Position numbers and translations under genes: made by a program
Notes under the pieces: model-generated
What the model saw: the letters and a program-made list of their open reading frames with translations, nothing else
Told to the model about the DNA's origin: nothing
The model's database searches: none
In this document: piece by piece, positions 11,217-23,370 of the stretch
Numbering within the stretch: the first letter of the stretch is position 1
Layout: each line of letters starts with the position of its first letter
NCBI GenBank assembly: GCA_963556145.1
Contig: OY744463.1
Span: forward strand, 7,688,001 to 7,752,000
Direction of reading: 5' to 3'
Origin: Hygrocybe punicea
Lineage: Eukaryota > Basidiomycota > Agaricomycetes > Agaricales > Hygrophoraceae
Length of the DNA: 64,000 nt

Positions 11217-11238
11217 ACCCGTGGTCAACCTTAGGGGC
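11217..11238 (-). repeat. hAT copy 1 right terminal inverted repeat
   Basis: The complement of 7386-7407 with one mismatch; it defines the right end of the element. Confidence 0.75.
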
Positions 11239-13050
11239 ACCACTCCCTGAATTTGAGAGCCCTGAATTTGAGAGCCTGGGACAAAGTGATGACCGAGAAC
11301 AATGGATGGATGGGCAGTAGCACATATGACTTGATCAGATGCCTTGGTGTCTGTGTTGTGCTCTTCATTCTCTTCCTTGACAATGTACTCCCCACATTCC
11401 TCCTACTTGATAGCTCCAGTACTGTCAATCACTGCAGGGGCATCGCGAATGTGTGGTACAAGTGTCTAGTCAAGTCACTCAAGTGCATATAGGTGTTGAG
11501 GAGGTCCCTCCAATCTGAGACATAACCATTGGGGCTGTAAACAAGTCAGCAGGGATTTTTTTAAAGTCAATTCTGATGTATGTAGTCTTGGTATGAACAT
11601 ATGAGGAGAAATGAGCAGTGGGGGAGGCAGAGAGGGAAGTGGTGATCATGGGTGCAAAATGGAAGTGCAGAAGACAATAGCTACTAAGAGCTACAGCTGT
11701 GAATGAGAGTGGATTGAGGACAGGTGCTAGAGGGGCGCACCAGCATGAAAGAGGGCATCAGAAGGCCCTTGGCTCTTTCTAGAAAGGTAAAGGAAGGGTT
11801 TGGGACTACTGATGAGTGGGACTACTGCTGAGAATGAAACAGACTTGGAGCAAGAATGAAAGGGTGCTCACCATTGTTGGGACCATCATAGTGAGCCCTT
11901 GAGGCTGAAGCAAGACCCTTGAGGCCTGTGACCCAGCATGTGAAACAAGCAGTGACCTGACCCAGGGGGTTTTGCTGGTGCGAGGAAAGGGCACAAGGAG
12001 ACAGTGACTGCCCATGCTAGGTGTTGTCAGCTGGATTCCTGTGACTGGTAGTGATAATGATCTCCTTTGTTGATCCTGAGTTGAGGATCATGATTGTGAG
12101 CTTCGGATCATTTGCCCAGTAGTTGTCAAGTGCTTGTCAGGTGTAGGTCAGTACTTGCCCAGTACTAGTTAACAAATTCCGAATCTGCTGTTGTCTTTTG
12201 ATATCTCAGAATACAATACTAAATCCCAATTTTTTTTTGTCCCCAAAAGGAAAAGAAAAAGGACAAATTGTACATGTCCAAAAGAGTATATTTGAGAATA
12301 TTTTTAGAGGGGGTAAAAGTGTGAACCAGGTTTCAAATATATGGGGTCTACAAATATTGACTTGGTCAATATAAATTCAAGTCTCTAAATTTGGATCTAT
12401 ATTTAACACAAAAATGAATTTTGGATTGCCATTCCTAATCTTGAAAATATAATTAAGAATTCAAACTTCGGAAATGTATTGGACAACACATTTCAGGCCC
12501 TCAAAATTTAGTATTTTGGATCATATTTTCAAGCTATTTGTGCATCACAGAAAGGTCTTTTTGCCCCCTGTGACAGTATCTCCGATAATCAATCCACGGT
12601 CACCCTATCAAAGGGACACCAGTATCACACACAGACCAAGCATATTGGTGTACATTTCCACTTCATTCGATGGATCATTGAGACTGGCATGCTTTGATTG
12701 ATTTACTGCCAGACGGACAACATGGTGGTGGATATGTTAATGAATGCCCTCCCATCTGCCAAAGCAAAACACTTCACCTCCGAACTTCGCCTGTGTATTG
12801 TTGTAGGTAACTATTAGGTAGATTCAATTTCCTTTATCCACACACATAGGCTCATGGCATTTTTTTTCTCCAAGCCACTCATTCTTTGTTGTGTCCTTCT
12901 TTGTCTACTTAGCAGTATATCTACCCCTCTTGTAGCATAGACAGACCTCAGTTGCTCTTCAAATTTACTGTATCCCCGATTTGTACCTTAAACTGATGTA
13001 CCTATGATGAGAGTCTATAGGTAATGCTCTTTGCATTTGCACTGAGACTC
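11239..13050. other. No gene seen
   Basis: CpG-poor, AT-rich sequence with only short random frames. Nothing recognisable on either strand; probably ancient degraded repeat. Confidence 0.5.
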
Positions 13051-14858
13051 TCATCTATAACCACTACAACATCTTGTCAGAAAGTTCATTTCTAAACATT
13101 GGCAATGATCACGGCTTACCACTACTTTCTTATTAAAGTACCGGCGAGTCAGTGTTTTCTGCCTTCTTGACGTTTCCGGTGTTGGTTTTGGTTTTATTGA
13201 GGTTGTCGGAGTGCGGTTGGGTTCCACATCAGGTGCTTTTGGCAGTAGAGGTTCCTCGGCCATCGGTGGTAGCAGAGACGTGATGACAACAGGAGCCGCA
13301 GGAATCTTTCGCATCGACCAAGTACTTCTTCTTGGTTCATTCTCAAACGCAGAACGAAGGGCATGTGTAAAGTCCTGATACGCTCTGTAGCATGTGTCCC
13401 GCACGTGAAGGATCTTCAAGATATAATCTAATCCTAAACGATTCACATCTTTGATTGTCACCGGTGGTCGTCCTTTCACGTACTCGTTGAGAGAAGTGAA
13501 TAGCCACTCCGAAATATGGTACTCTCTTGCAAGGACAATTTTGTCGACGACATCGATCTGGATTTCAGATATTCGGTTTATCACGAACTCACGAATTTCG
13601 GTAAATTGCCACATCATTGACAATTTGAGGACTGACGTCCACTCTGGCAAAGAAAGCTGTGTTTCCGACATGGAGCTACGTTCAGTAAGTACAAATTAGC
13701 TGTTATACTGCTGTCCATACAGCCGCTACTAACCTTGCATTCATAAACCTCAGAAGCTGTTTGAAGTCAGCCTTTTCTATTCCATCAAGATGCAGAGGTT
13801 GCTCTTTGCTGAAACCATCAGGCATGGCATTCTCCACAACAGGGAGACGGAACATATCACAGAAAATTGGAGAGACTTCGAAGGATTGACGATGGCCCTT
13901 GAAGAGACAATTTTCAACCTGCGCCCCAACACCTCATCAAAAGTATTAAAAAGCAAGGAAACTTTCAACTCACAAGGAAAAAGATATCAACAAAACGGAA
14001 GGAGTCGTCGTCCTGGAATTGTCTCTCATAAATGTGTCCTGTAGTCTCCCGGGAATTCCAATGTTCGACCCCATCGATTTCATCCTTAAACGCTAATCGA
14101 AGAGCAGTGGTAAAATCGTAGAATGAGTAGTCGCAGACCGCATGTCGTTCCTTCGAGATCTTGAGGACATAATCCAAACCCAAACGATCGATGTGTTCCA
14201 ATGTTACCGGTTGCTGGCTTCGTGTGTATTCCTCAAGAGAGGGAAGAAACCACGTCGTAACACCGTAGTCTCTTGCAAGTGTAATTTTCTCCACGACGTC
14301 GATCCTCAATGCAGACAGTTCCTGAATTACAGTATCTCTTATCGTCTCAAACTCCCACATGGTTGATAACTTTAGGACAGAGACATAATCCGGGACAGAA
14401 AGTGATATTTTCTGTCTCGGTGGTAATCTGTGCGAGAAAAGTCAGCGGTGCTTTGCATTGCGGGATCCATTCAGATACCTTGGATACATGACCATAAACC
14501 TCACGAGCTGTTTGAAATCATTTTTAATGATTCCCTCAAGATACAGAGGATGGTCTAGGCTAACACCATCAGGAATGGCCTTCTCAACAGCAAGGAGTCG
14601 GAAGAGGCCGCGGAACATTGCCGATTCCTCGAAGGGTCGACGAGGGACTTTGAATATGAGGTCTTCAACCTAGGACATGCAAATGCTAAGCCAATTATGA
14701 GGGACCAGCAGCCCACTCACTTTGAGGCACACATCTACGGAATAGACAGACTCATCATCTTCAAACCCGACAGCGACCATTGGCGCCGATGAGTCTCGAC
14801 GAAGTTGCGATAGGTGATCTGTCATGGCTTTATGAGACAAGTCACTGAAACCGAGCAC
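13051..14858 (-). CDS. Double BTB/POZ-domain protein, five exons, 530 aa
   Basis: Five exons on the minus strand (14858-14721, 14669-14479, 14427-13974, 13918-13734, 13675-13051) are joined by GT-AG introns of 51, 51, 55 and 58 bp. All phases close, giving 530 codons plus stop; a second ATG at 14825 would give 519. Each half is a full Agaricomycete-type BTB unit: a DDESVYSVD or DDDSFRFVD lead-in, an LIFKVPRRPFEES-type helix, EAIIKNDFKQL or GIEKADFKQLLRFMN-type text, SVLKLSTMWEFETIR or SVLKLSMMWQFTEIR, and a DRLGLDYVLK or NRLGLDYILK end. There is no ATG at the start of the second unit, so this reads as one fused protein. A Pro/Lys-rich tail follows. BTB domains mediate dimerisation or cullin-3 binding; the cellular role here is unknown. 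RNA data could still split it into two genes. Confidence 0.8.
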
Positions 14859-15252
14859 TCCTTTCCGGCGTCGTCATCTATCCTCACCCCCATTTTTCTT
14901 GGACCTGACTTCACTCCTCAGACAAGTCAAGTCAAGCAGGTGGGGAGCTGTTCAAAGCCAGTTTTTGTGATCGTACTGGAGTCGCACGCAATTTCGCAAC
15001 AACGAGCGCCTGTCGTACGTAAAGTTCTTTCCGGCCTCAAGCACACGCGGAACACCTAGGTGATATGTGAAAACTGGATGTTGGAATAACTTGAAAGGAG
15101 ACCCTGGACTTGAATCTCGGACGTCCACACAAAAGATATGGAGTCGTCCCTACCAACGCATGTGTTAGTACCGGTGAATGTGGGTATGGGAAGTGAGTTT
15201 TCCCAATTGGAAACTTGGAGTGTTTTGAACTCTTGACTCGGACAGGTTGTTT

Positions 15253-16698
15253 CAAAGGGCCTTCTTCAAAGTACCTTGTCGACACTTTGAAGAACCAGCA
15301 TTGTTCCGCAGCATCTTCGGGCTCTCTTCTGCACAGTCTCTACACGACAGTGAAGACATCCCTCTTTGTCTCGAGGGTATCGTTAAAGAAGACTTCAAAC
15401 AGCTTCTGAGGTTCATGGATCCAAGGTATGTAGGCCGACTTATACACATGAAGCGACATGACCGACTCTTCTGGTGCAGACGCCTTGAGCACAAGATGTC
15501 ATTTTCCCTCTCGGACTATACATCAATCCTCAAGTTATCGACAATGTGGACACTCGCAACGCACTACGGTGTTAAGGAGTGGTTGTTGCCTTCTCTTAAC
15601 GAATATAGGTGGTCTAAATTCTGTTCTAAAGATCGTGCAAGTACGGGAGAACATGGTCCGCAATATTAGTAACTGGTGATTTTACGGATGAGCTCCAAAA
15701 AGAGTTTAAGCGACATATAGATAACCGTGACCTGAATTCACAGGAGACGACAAAATTTATCAGTGAGCCGCAGCTTCAGGGCGATGACTCTTTCCTTTTT
15801 GTTGATATATTTTTCCTTGTGAATTCATTGCCGTTCACTATTCAAAAACTCTTGACAAAGCCATGGCGCACGTCGAACGTTGTCTCTTCAAAGTCTATTT
15901 TTTCGAAGTCTCTTCAATTTTCCGGGATACCTCCAGCTCCCCGCTGCGGAGAAGGCCATGCCTGATGGTTTCAGCAAGAGAAACCTCTCCGTCTCGAAGG
16001 TATCAAAAAGGCCGACTTCAAACAACTTCTGAGGTACATGAATTCAACGTTTAGTGGCAGTTGTGGGGAAGCGAATAAAACGACTGATTCAAATTGAATT
16101 TAGATCAGTGCTACAAACAACATTTCTCCACAAGAGTGGGCGGTCCTCAAATTATCAACTATCCGGAAATACAAAAATTCGTCGTTTCGCGGTCAACGAA
16201 ATGTCCAAACTCTGCATCAATGTTGTCGACAAACTTGTCCTGGCCAGAGATCATCATATCTCGCAGTGGTTTCTGCCTTCTCTCATCGAGAATTGACCGC
16301 CGAGGACGTGGATCGATTGGGTTTGAACTACATTTTGAAAATCATTCAAGTGCGACAGCGAGCGGAGTGCGTCTGGTGCTTTCGATTTGGACGCCGTACC
16401 GAAATGGACTACAGGCAAAATTGTGACTTTACATCTGCCCTTCGCACTGCGTTTCAGGACGAAATAGGAAGAAGCCGAACACCTTGGTTTTTGAAAAGAG
16501 CTCTACCAGTCCATCACAACACAGCAGACCCCTCTACCAAACGAACCTCGACCACCGTATGAGAAGCCACCGCCATACACAGAAACATCTGGTATGGAAC
16601 CTAAATTCACTCCAATGATGCTCAGATCGACCAACAATAATAGGACCGAAGAAGCCAAAAAAGAAACGCGGGCAAGGTCGGAAGAAGGCGTCGATTAG
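15253..16698 (+). pseudogene. Decayed double-BTB copy, inverted relative to 13.1-14.9 kb
   Basis: On the plus strand the same architecture recurs: a first BTB unit (FFKVPCRHFEEPALFRS, VKEDFKQLLRFMDPR, TSILKLSTMWTLA), then GDDSFLFVDIFFL at about 15780-15820, an intron, and a second unit (VERCLFKV, KKADFKQLLRYMN, NVVDKLVLARDHHISQWFLPSL, DRLGLNYILKIIQVR). A Pro-rich tail (PPYEKPPPYTET) ends at TAG 16696-16698. The first unit lacks the segment between TMW and the YGVKEWLLPSL stretch, and several frame changes occur (near 15930 and 16080-16310). It is therefore a broken paralog, head-to-head with the intact copy. Confidence 0.75.
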
Positions 16699-16953
16699 TT
16701 CATAGTGAAAGGATCAAAGTCACATATGATAGAGGCAAACCAACGGCGTCAGTAGAAATATATCGTAACTAAGAAGGATGCCAGAGTGCTGGCGTTGACA
16801 TCTTTTCCCAACAACTGTACGGCGCTGGACATACTTATCACTGTGAGGATGGCAGCATGTAGGTCCAACTGGGTTGGTGGATGGGATGACTGACCAGCCA
16901 ACCGTCATTGTTACGCGCCACGAAGTTGAGATTCTCTTAGTTGACGGATGGGG

Positions 16954-18090
16954 TCAAAATAATGCAGCGAGCGGTGACAACAGGAGCGCACCATCCTCAA
17001 GCCGAAGCGCCATTTCGATCGGATTCCCATTTTCAGTCCTTCTGTTCTCGATCCAATAAGTTCTGTTAACAAGTCGCTGGTTAGCAAGTCCCTGATCGTC
17101 AGCAACCAAACGCTTGCGAATGACAAGGGTCTTGGCCAAGTGCTGAGCAAATCCGCAGATGGTGGGTGTAGCTAATGTGAATATCACTCAAACCATTGGA
17201 ACTCGGATTGTAAGAGAAACTCACGATTCCAAGACCCAGCACGTGGGAATAACCCTGCACCAGTCACATAGACATTTCCCCTCTGGTGTAAACCATAGGG
17301 GCGATAGGTCTTGTCAACTGAGGGTTCGTCGTCCTCTTTAGCTACTAAGGCTTGGAAATTCTCAGTCATATATAGGGTCGACGCCTCATGGAACAAGGGC
17401 GGGACGCGATTAGTGTAAACGCCGTTGGCCACCCGCTTGACGCTGTTGTCCAGGATTAGGTCGTCGTGCGTGTTTTGCACCTCCTCCCATGAGCGACGAT
17501 CAATGTTCCAATAGTCGAGTCCGGTCCCGTTCTCGGCCCCAACAATAGCGTCAATCACGTCGAATCTGAATTCGTACGTCAGAAATTCTGATCAATTGGG
17601 ATTGAACAGGGACATCACTGGCATACGCCCGCTCTTCCATAAGATCCCAGAGTTCCGTGGCTGCATTTGAAAGCGTAAGGTTGACGTGCACATTTGTCGT
17701 CAAGTCTTTATCGCCAGGGTTGAACTTCACCCAAGAGAGAGCATTTGGAGGGAGCTCGCCGAGGATGGAGCAGGCTAGTCAATTGTGTTTGGTCAGTCTC
17801 TTACAGCGAACAATTGAAATGAAAAAAATGTGACGCACACACGATGACGTGGTTGCCAGACCCCTCCAACTGGGCACTATCCGGCGCACCCTCGCTAAAC
17901 CCTGGATGTCCAGGCTGGATCGGCCACCCGCTTAGGCCAGGTAGCCGGTATGAGGTCGCGGTGACTTGAATATGCCACTGGAGATCGCGCCGTGTGTGGA
18001 CGGCACCGGGTGCGAGTCACTAGTCACCGCCGGCGGGAAGCCACCTGGGAACTCAATCCCGTGAATCTGGCATGTGCATTGTCATCAAAG
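16954..18090 (-). pseudogene. GMC oxidoreductase, C-terminal part only
   Basis: The minus strand reads, in order: FPGGFPPAVTSDSHPVPSTHG, DLQWHIQVTATSYRLPG, EGSGNHVI, an intron (about 17770-17850), CSILGELPPNALSWVKFNPG, NLTLSNAATELWDLMEERAYASDVPVQSQ, then IDAIVGAENGTGLDYW, FHEASTLYM with the active-site His, and VYVTGAGLFPRAGSWNP with the second catalytic residue (Asn). A 53-bp intron at 17172-17224 splits the Asn-Pro motif exactly; the last exon ends at 16954. A frame change lies near 17570 and another near 18050. The FAD-binding N-terminal half, including GxGxxG, is absent: upstream lies a 630-bp foldback. GMC enzymes are flavin-dependent alcohol or sugar oxidases; this copy should be inactive. 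Confidence 0.75.
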
Positions 18091-18198
18091 ACGCGCCTGT
18101 GATACATGTAATGTGATTGTGACCCGATTTGGTGCCGAGCGCCTTATAAGGAATAAGCACATGACTCGGCAATTTACGAAGCTCCGAGTATAAATAGT

Positions 18199-18828
18199 CA
18201 CTGGAAAATAAACAATTTCAGCTGTACTGAAAACTGGACCAAAACTAATAGTTTCCATAAACAAGCTCAAATGGGAATGAAAATCATTAGATTAGGATGT
18301 CCTAGAACTAATATGTAAACTAATGAGATCAGTATTGTTTTTGGAGGTACTGAAATCAATACCTAAACTAAACAATTCAGGTAACCTGAAATGGTAACTG
18401 AAATATTTGTTTTCAGGACTATTGTCTGGATATCCCAAACCATTGTTTTCAGCCATGTCCTGAAACTCAATAGGAAACCTTAGATTTTGGAAGCCCTGAA
18501 GGCATTATCTTTATGAGATTGGGCACCCCAAAATCCAAAGTTTCCTATTGAGTTTCAGGACACTACTGAAAACAATAGTTTTGGATATCCTGACAATAGT
18601 CCCAAAAACAAATATTTTAGTTACCATTTCAGGTTACCTGAATTGTTTAGTTTAGGTATTGATTTCAGTACCTCTGAAAACAATACTGATCTCATTAGTT
18701 TACATATTAGTTCTAGGACATCCTAATCTAATGATTTTCATTCCCATTTGAGCTTGGCTAGCTAGTTTATTGAAACTATTAGTTTAGGTCCAGTTTTCAG
18801 TACAGCTGAAATTGTTTATTTTCCAGTG
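18199..18828. repeat. 630-bp foldback element with arms of about 290-300 bp
   Basis: The left arm (18199-18490) and right arm (about 18528-18828) are near-perfect inverted copies around a spacer of about 37 bp. Ends are CACTGGAAAATAAACAATTT and its complement. The arms share runs such as AGCTGTACTGAAAACTGGAC. There is no coding content. It probably represents a MITE-type or foldback transposon; no clear target duplication was found. It lies just upstream of the point where the GMC gene loses its N-terminus. Confidence 0.9.
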
Positions 18829-19059
18829 TGAGTGTAACTGAGTTCATCATGTCACTTTCTGGTCAAATCAACTGATGGCAGGCTCAGGTTAGATTGAAAT
18901 AGTGAGAACCAAGAGGTCTCAGACAAAGCTACAAGACAGCTGGACTGAGAGATATTTCTCCCAGAGTGAACACATCAGGAAAAGCTTTGTTTACTGAGGG
19001 TCTTAAACTGTCTTGAGAGGACTATGGGCTTGTCAGAAGAAGTACATCCAGGGGTTCAT

Positions 19060-20345
19060 CACCATCTCCTTGTCATTGTGAAATCTACAAATCTGCATTT
19101 GGCCAACTGTTTAGTGATGGGACCTCTGAGTGGTCTCAGCTTGCCACTGAGAATATACTCAAACACTATGCAGACAATTTTGTGGAGTAGATGATGGTCT
19201 AGGCAGTGAATGACATTAAAATCAGAGATACCATGAAACAGAAAATAGGAACCTAGCTCCAATTTGGAGAAGTTGAAACCATGGGTTTTCCAGTAAGATC
19301 AGGCTCATGTTTTAAGAAATGTTTCTCATCAGATGGCTTGAAATGCATTAAGTGAGACAAAAGCTGGTTCAAGATATGATGAGGTGACTGAAATGTATTC
19401 TGAATAAGGAAAGAAAGGTATGTTATGGTAAACTGATGTCTATCTCAATGATGAGTACATTCTTTAGATGCTAGCATTTCCACATACTGGCCATGTAACC
19501 AGAGTCTTACTCTGGACACTATGCATTTCCTGGACTCAAACTGCAGGACCTGTCAGGGAACAAGATAGTGTCATTGCTCCTATTCATATTTGAAGGTGCC
19601 CAGGTCATCAATTGTTATTAAGGGTGGAAGCCCTTCCTTTGCAACTGTAGAATGTACTACCAATTCCAGCACATCCCTCAATAGACCAGTCTCAGAAAGG
19701 ACAAGATAGGGTGATATACTTGACAATGTCCTTATGAGTTTGCAGAGGACTGATCAAGAGTGTCTGCCTTCTGACATGAAATTTGTCTTGTATATATCCA
19801 CAGGGATTTGTGCCTCATCAAGTACATAAAACACGTTGGTGTGGGGTTCAAAGTATGCATTCACCAGTCATTGCTCCAATTCAATTGCAGATAAAATTGA
19901 TCCAGAAGTCATATTGTCTCCTGCATTATGAGCTAGGTCATAAAAGATGTCATTCTATTTAAAGAATTGTTTTGGGTTGACATAAAGCATAAGCCAAGTC
20001 TCCTTGTGTGAGTGCAAAGCCCACCAGACTATGTTGTGGTAGAGGAAAGGAAGATGTGGAAGACAAGAATTCAGAAAACATCACCAAAAACCAGTGCCAA
20101 GTTATTTTTCCATTGTTCAATAACTTCAATTCATAGTTACTCTATGGGAGATTCTTCAGTTCCCCTTGAAGATTAATGAGGATTCATGAAATGTCTGAAG
20201 CACCCACATTATCTGGTTTAGTATAACCAGTGAAGTAGAATCCCCAGTTTCATACAAGGCCTTCAAAAAGGAAGCGAGTCTTGCTGGATTCTGATGTGTT
20301 GGAACCTAGCAAGATGTGAATGGGTCATTCCTCAGTCTATGATCA
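19060..20345 (-). pseudogene. P-loop NTPase of a basidiomycete CRN-like family (decayed)
   Basis: Reading the minus strand downward, recognisable blocks follow the order expected for a family of basidiomycete P-loop proteins. They are a degraded Walker A region (SSKTRFLFEGLV then NWGFYFTGY, about 20310-20220); a helical block (about 20060-19950); a Walker B-like VLDEAQ (about 19820); a SETGLLRDVLELVVHSTVAKEG block (about 19710-19640) with LGTFKYE after it; a PHHILNQLLSHLMHFKPSD block (about 19380-19310); and a C-terminal FEYILSGKLRPLRGPI block (about 19160-19110). Stops and frame changes separate the blocks, and CpG is almost absent. The family name is inference from memory; the ordered motifs are seen. 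Function of intact members is not established here. Confidence 0.5.
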
Positions 20346-20363
20346 GTCTGGTATAGGGCTTAC

Positions 20364-20825
20364 TTGATTTGTGGTTTGGAGAAGAAGATATTCTTAACTT
20401 GCTCAATGTCTACATCCAGCAATCCTAGATTATGGAGTAGAAGGGGTGGTATTCAGAAAAGGTCTTGTGTCACTGCCTCCACACGTCAGGGGAGTGGTAC
20501 AAAGCCTGACATGTTGATGAGGTACAAGCTTGAGGACATGCCTGTCCTCTGCCAACCCATTGCATCGCTGACCAAGCATCCTGGCAATTGGGTGGATGTA
20601 GTGATGGAAGGGAAACCGCTGTCAAGCGACTCAGTTGCCCATGCAATGTGGCAGGCAAGCATGGCAGCAGCATCCTGCTGCTACCACATGATGTCGTTGG
20701 GAGCGGAAGAACTGTGTGTTTTGTTTGGAGGCTTGGGTGGGATGGAGATGAGACTATACGTCATGAAGGCTGCCAAGCAGCCTGATGGAAGGTGGGAATT
20801 GAGGTACCATCCATTGCAGATCTGA
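20364..20825 (+). CDS. Unrecognised 153-codon frame in CpG-poor sequence
   Basis: An open frame of 153 codons, rich in Met, Ser and Cys, whose text seems to continue after the stop as 20841-21221 in another frame (126 codons, Gly/Ser-rich C-terminus). No domain was recognised. It lies next to the end of the minus-strand NTPase pseudogene. The whole area is CpG-depleted, so this may be a remnant of a longer repeat-encoded protein rather than a working gene. Confidence 0.2.
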   Translation: MICGLEKKIFLTCSMSTSSNPRLWSRRGGIQKRSCVTASTRQGSGTKPDMLMRYKLEDMPVLCQPIASLTKHPGNWVDVVMEGKPLSSDSVAHAMWQASMAAASCCYHMMSLGAEELCVLFGGLGGMEMRLYVMKAAKQPDGRWELRYHPLQI

Positions 20826-21221
20826 ACCTACAACTTCAAGGTGCTCAGGGACTGCTTCTCTGCCTTCGCTCTGGGAAAGCCTCTGTTGGCAATGGCAGTG
20901 AGTGCTACAGTGGAGTTCAATCAAATGGCCAATTATCCAATGAGGGGAAATCCACTGCTGACACAGTGGTGGCTTGACGATCCAAGGGGCAAGTCAACCA
21001 GAGGTATAGACAGTCATGATAGAGGTAGCAATGGTGGCAGCCAGAAGTGTGGTGCTGATGGGAGCACAAAGGGTAGTGCTGGTAGCAAGAAATGGGGGAG
21101 CGGAGGGCACTCAGAGTGGTGGAAAGGTGGTCCAAGTATTGGGGCAACTGCCATTGGTAGTGACCCAGGAGTCCAAGGGAAAACAAGAGCAGTAATATTG
21201 AACTGGTTGAAGCAGGTTTAA

Positions 21222-22660
21222 CCTCCATCACCATCAGTGCAAGAGTCAGCTCATTCACAATGGGCAGTCTCAGAGGTCGTCCTTTGAATGCATGATTGTG
21301 GGCTGACAATGGGGGTTGATCATTCACCTTATATACCACTTTCAAACCCCGATGATTACTTGGGTGAAATTCAGGTACCATCACAGGTCAATAAGGAACA
21401 GAGTCTGGAATTGTTTGTCCATAAAAATGAAGCAATTGTCTGGGGTTTCTGTGCAGCAATGTGACACAACCATGGCCAAAAGCTTATTGAGGCACTTTGC
21501 AATGCATGTATGGAGGAATATGACTGCCAGGTCACAGCTGGCATGCTCCCACACAAAAACCTGGAGGTGGAGTTGGAGTCAGAGTCACTTGTGATGGACG
21601 TTGTTGGGGACATAACATGAGACTTATGATTCATGATTCCACAACATGTCATTGACCATATTTGTAGGTGCATCTCTTGCAAACAAGCCTCAGCCATCTC
21701 TGACCCAGCTTTGGGAAGTCATTGTGGAGCGATTGACATGCCACATGTTGGCAATGTGCCAGGGAAGGAATCATCTGCAAATAGCAGGATGATACCATGG
21801 GGTTCAGAAAACTGGTCCCTTTACAAAGGCAGGACCCCAGGTTGTGTGTAGAGGTGAGGGAAATGTGGTTGAGGACAGTCGAGTTGCAAGAACAGGGGTA
21901 GCACTCTGCAAGGCTATCAGCGACTGTTACTCTGACTTGGTCAGAGGTTGCTGAATTCAATAGCATCATTTGTGTTCCTTGACCATGATGAATCACATTT
22001 CAATGTTTCACCAAGGTCAAGTAATGTGTTTAAGGTAATAAATCAGCTCTCTGCTGGCCAACTGCTCTCCCTGCAACCACCTGTGCCCCATTGGCTACAC
22101 ACCACCATCACAGCACCAATGCATCTCATTGGCAGCTTCATCTGCATGGCTCCTTCTCAACTCTGCCTCCACTTCAAGATCCTCTTCTGGCCATTGGAAA
22201 ATCCACTGCCTAACCTGGCACTGTCGGCATTTCCTTGATGCCATGCTGTATATGGTTTTTTTCACCACACAATCCCATCTCTCATACACACAATTCACAC
22301 AAGTTGTCCTTAATGATCAGCATTACTGTACTGTCCAGTCTGATGCAGGTATCATGTTCACTCACCACTGAGGGTCCTTGAGATCTCTGCGCAAGATTTT
22401 GTACAAGATGGGAGTGGCAGTGTTCATTAGAGTGGCCATGTTCATTGTGTTTACTTACTGACAAAGAACCTGCTTTTATACCCGCTTGATATTTGGTCTT
22501 GATTGAAGCAAGAATCTCTCATGCTCAAAACCTATTTATTGTAGCTGACATCAGACCAAGCAAGCCAACAATGTCTTCCCCACATCACAGCCCATCCAGT
22601 GATCAGAGTACAGTGAGAACACCTACCTGGGGCTGCCTCAATTGGGTGATGACAATGGAT
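21222..22660. other. No gene seen; degenerate repeat sequence
   Basis: Many short frames on both strands and very few CpG. Nothing recognisable, apart from probable continuity with the coding-like fragments on either side. Confidence 0.4.
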
Positions 22661-22679
22661 CTTAACTAGGAACTACCAC

Positions 22680-23370
22680 AAACAGCATTGGAAGCGGTAG
22701 ATGAACACACGTTCCAGCTGTGGAGGCACTTGGTGGAGGTGAACGAGACAATAGAGGACAACCTGGCAGAGTTAAAACACAACTTGGACAAGCAGAAGAA
22801 GTTGGATGGAGCCAGGAAGTGCATAACCAAACAGTTGTGGGGCCACAAAGACAATGCAGGTCCAGAATAATAATTCTCAGTCCTGCCACATTCACGATTG
22901 GCCCCTGTTGGGTCTTAATGAACAATATCCATGATCACATGTCAGACTGTATGTATATATAAACCAGGACTGATTCTGGAACAATAACAAAAAATGTAAA
23001 CCTGTGCATCCTGTTTTTTCACATAACCAATTGCTGCTATGTGATCCAAACTCGGGCAACTTTTGAAGGAGCTGGGGGCACTCAAAAAGAAGATGTGCAC
23101 GATGGAGGTGGAGCTTGCGGTGCTGTGTACAGAGGGGCTGGAAGGAGTTGAGGAGGGAGCAGGGGCTGGGACATCCCAGAAGTCCAGGAAGGAAAAGCCA
23201 GTGTCAGAATTGATGGCACTGTGGGATTGGTCCATTCTTTTCACAAAGTGATCCACAGTACAAGCCTCAACAATGGAGGCCAGGGCACAAGCATATTTTG
23301 AGAGTCTGGAGAAAGACTGGGCACTGATGAAGGTGGAGTGCGACAAACACAGTATACAATACTAGTATCT
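22680..23370 (+). pseudogene. Coiled-coil fragments of an unknown repeat protein
   Basis: Plus-strand pieces at 22688-22870 and 23041-23340 read as charged helices (for example VNETIEDNLAELKHNLDKQKK, MKELGALKKKMCTMEVELAVL, then EARAQAYFESLEKDWALMK). Stops and frame changes lie between them. They resemble coiled-coil tails of Agaricomycete gag-like or zinc-cluster repeat proteins, but no catalytic motif supports a firm name. Confidence 0.3.

Larger units (their letters stand above)
7386..11238 (+). mobile_element. hAT DNA transposon, copy 1 (about 3.85 kb, decayed)
   Basis: The inverted ends match at 21 of 22 positions: 7386-7407 begins GCACCTAAGGTTGACC, and 11217-11238 is its complement with one mismatch. 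The interior encodes a multi-exon hAT transposase on the plus strand. A convincing 8-bp target-site duplication was not found next to these ends, so the outer boundary may be a few bases off. A 156-bp unrelated repeat is inserted near the right end at 10983-11138. Confidence 0.75.

Noticed and set aside
7386..11238. Target-site duplication for hAT copy 1
   Set aside because: The bases outside the two 22-bp ends do not form an 8-bp direct repeat in any nearby register I tried.
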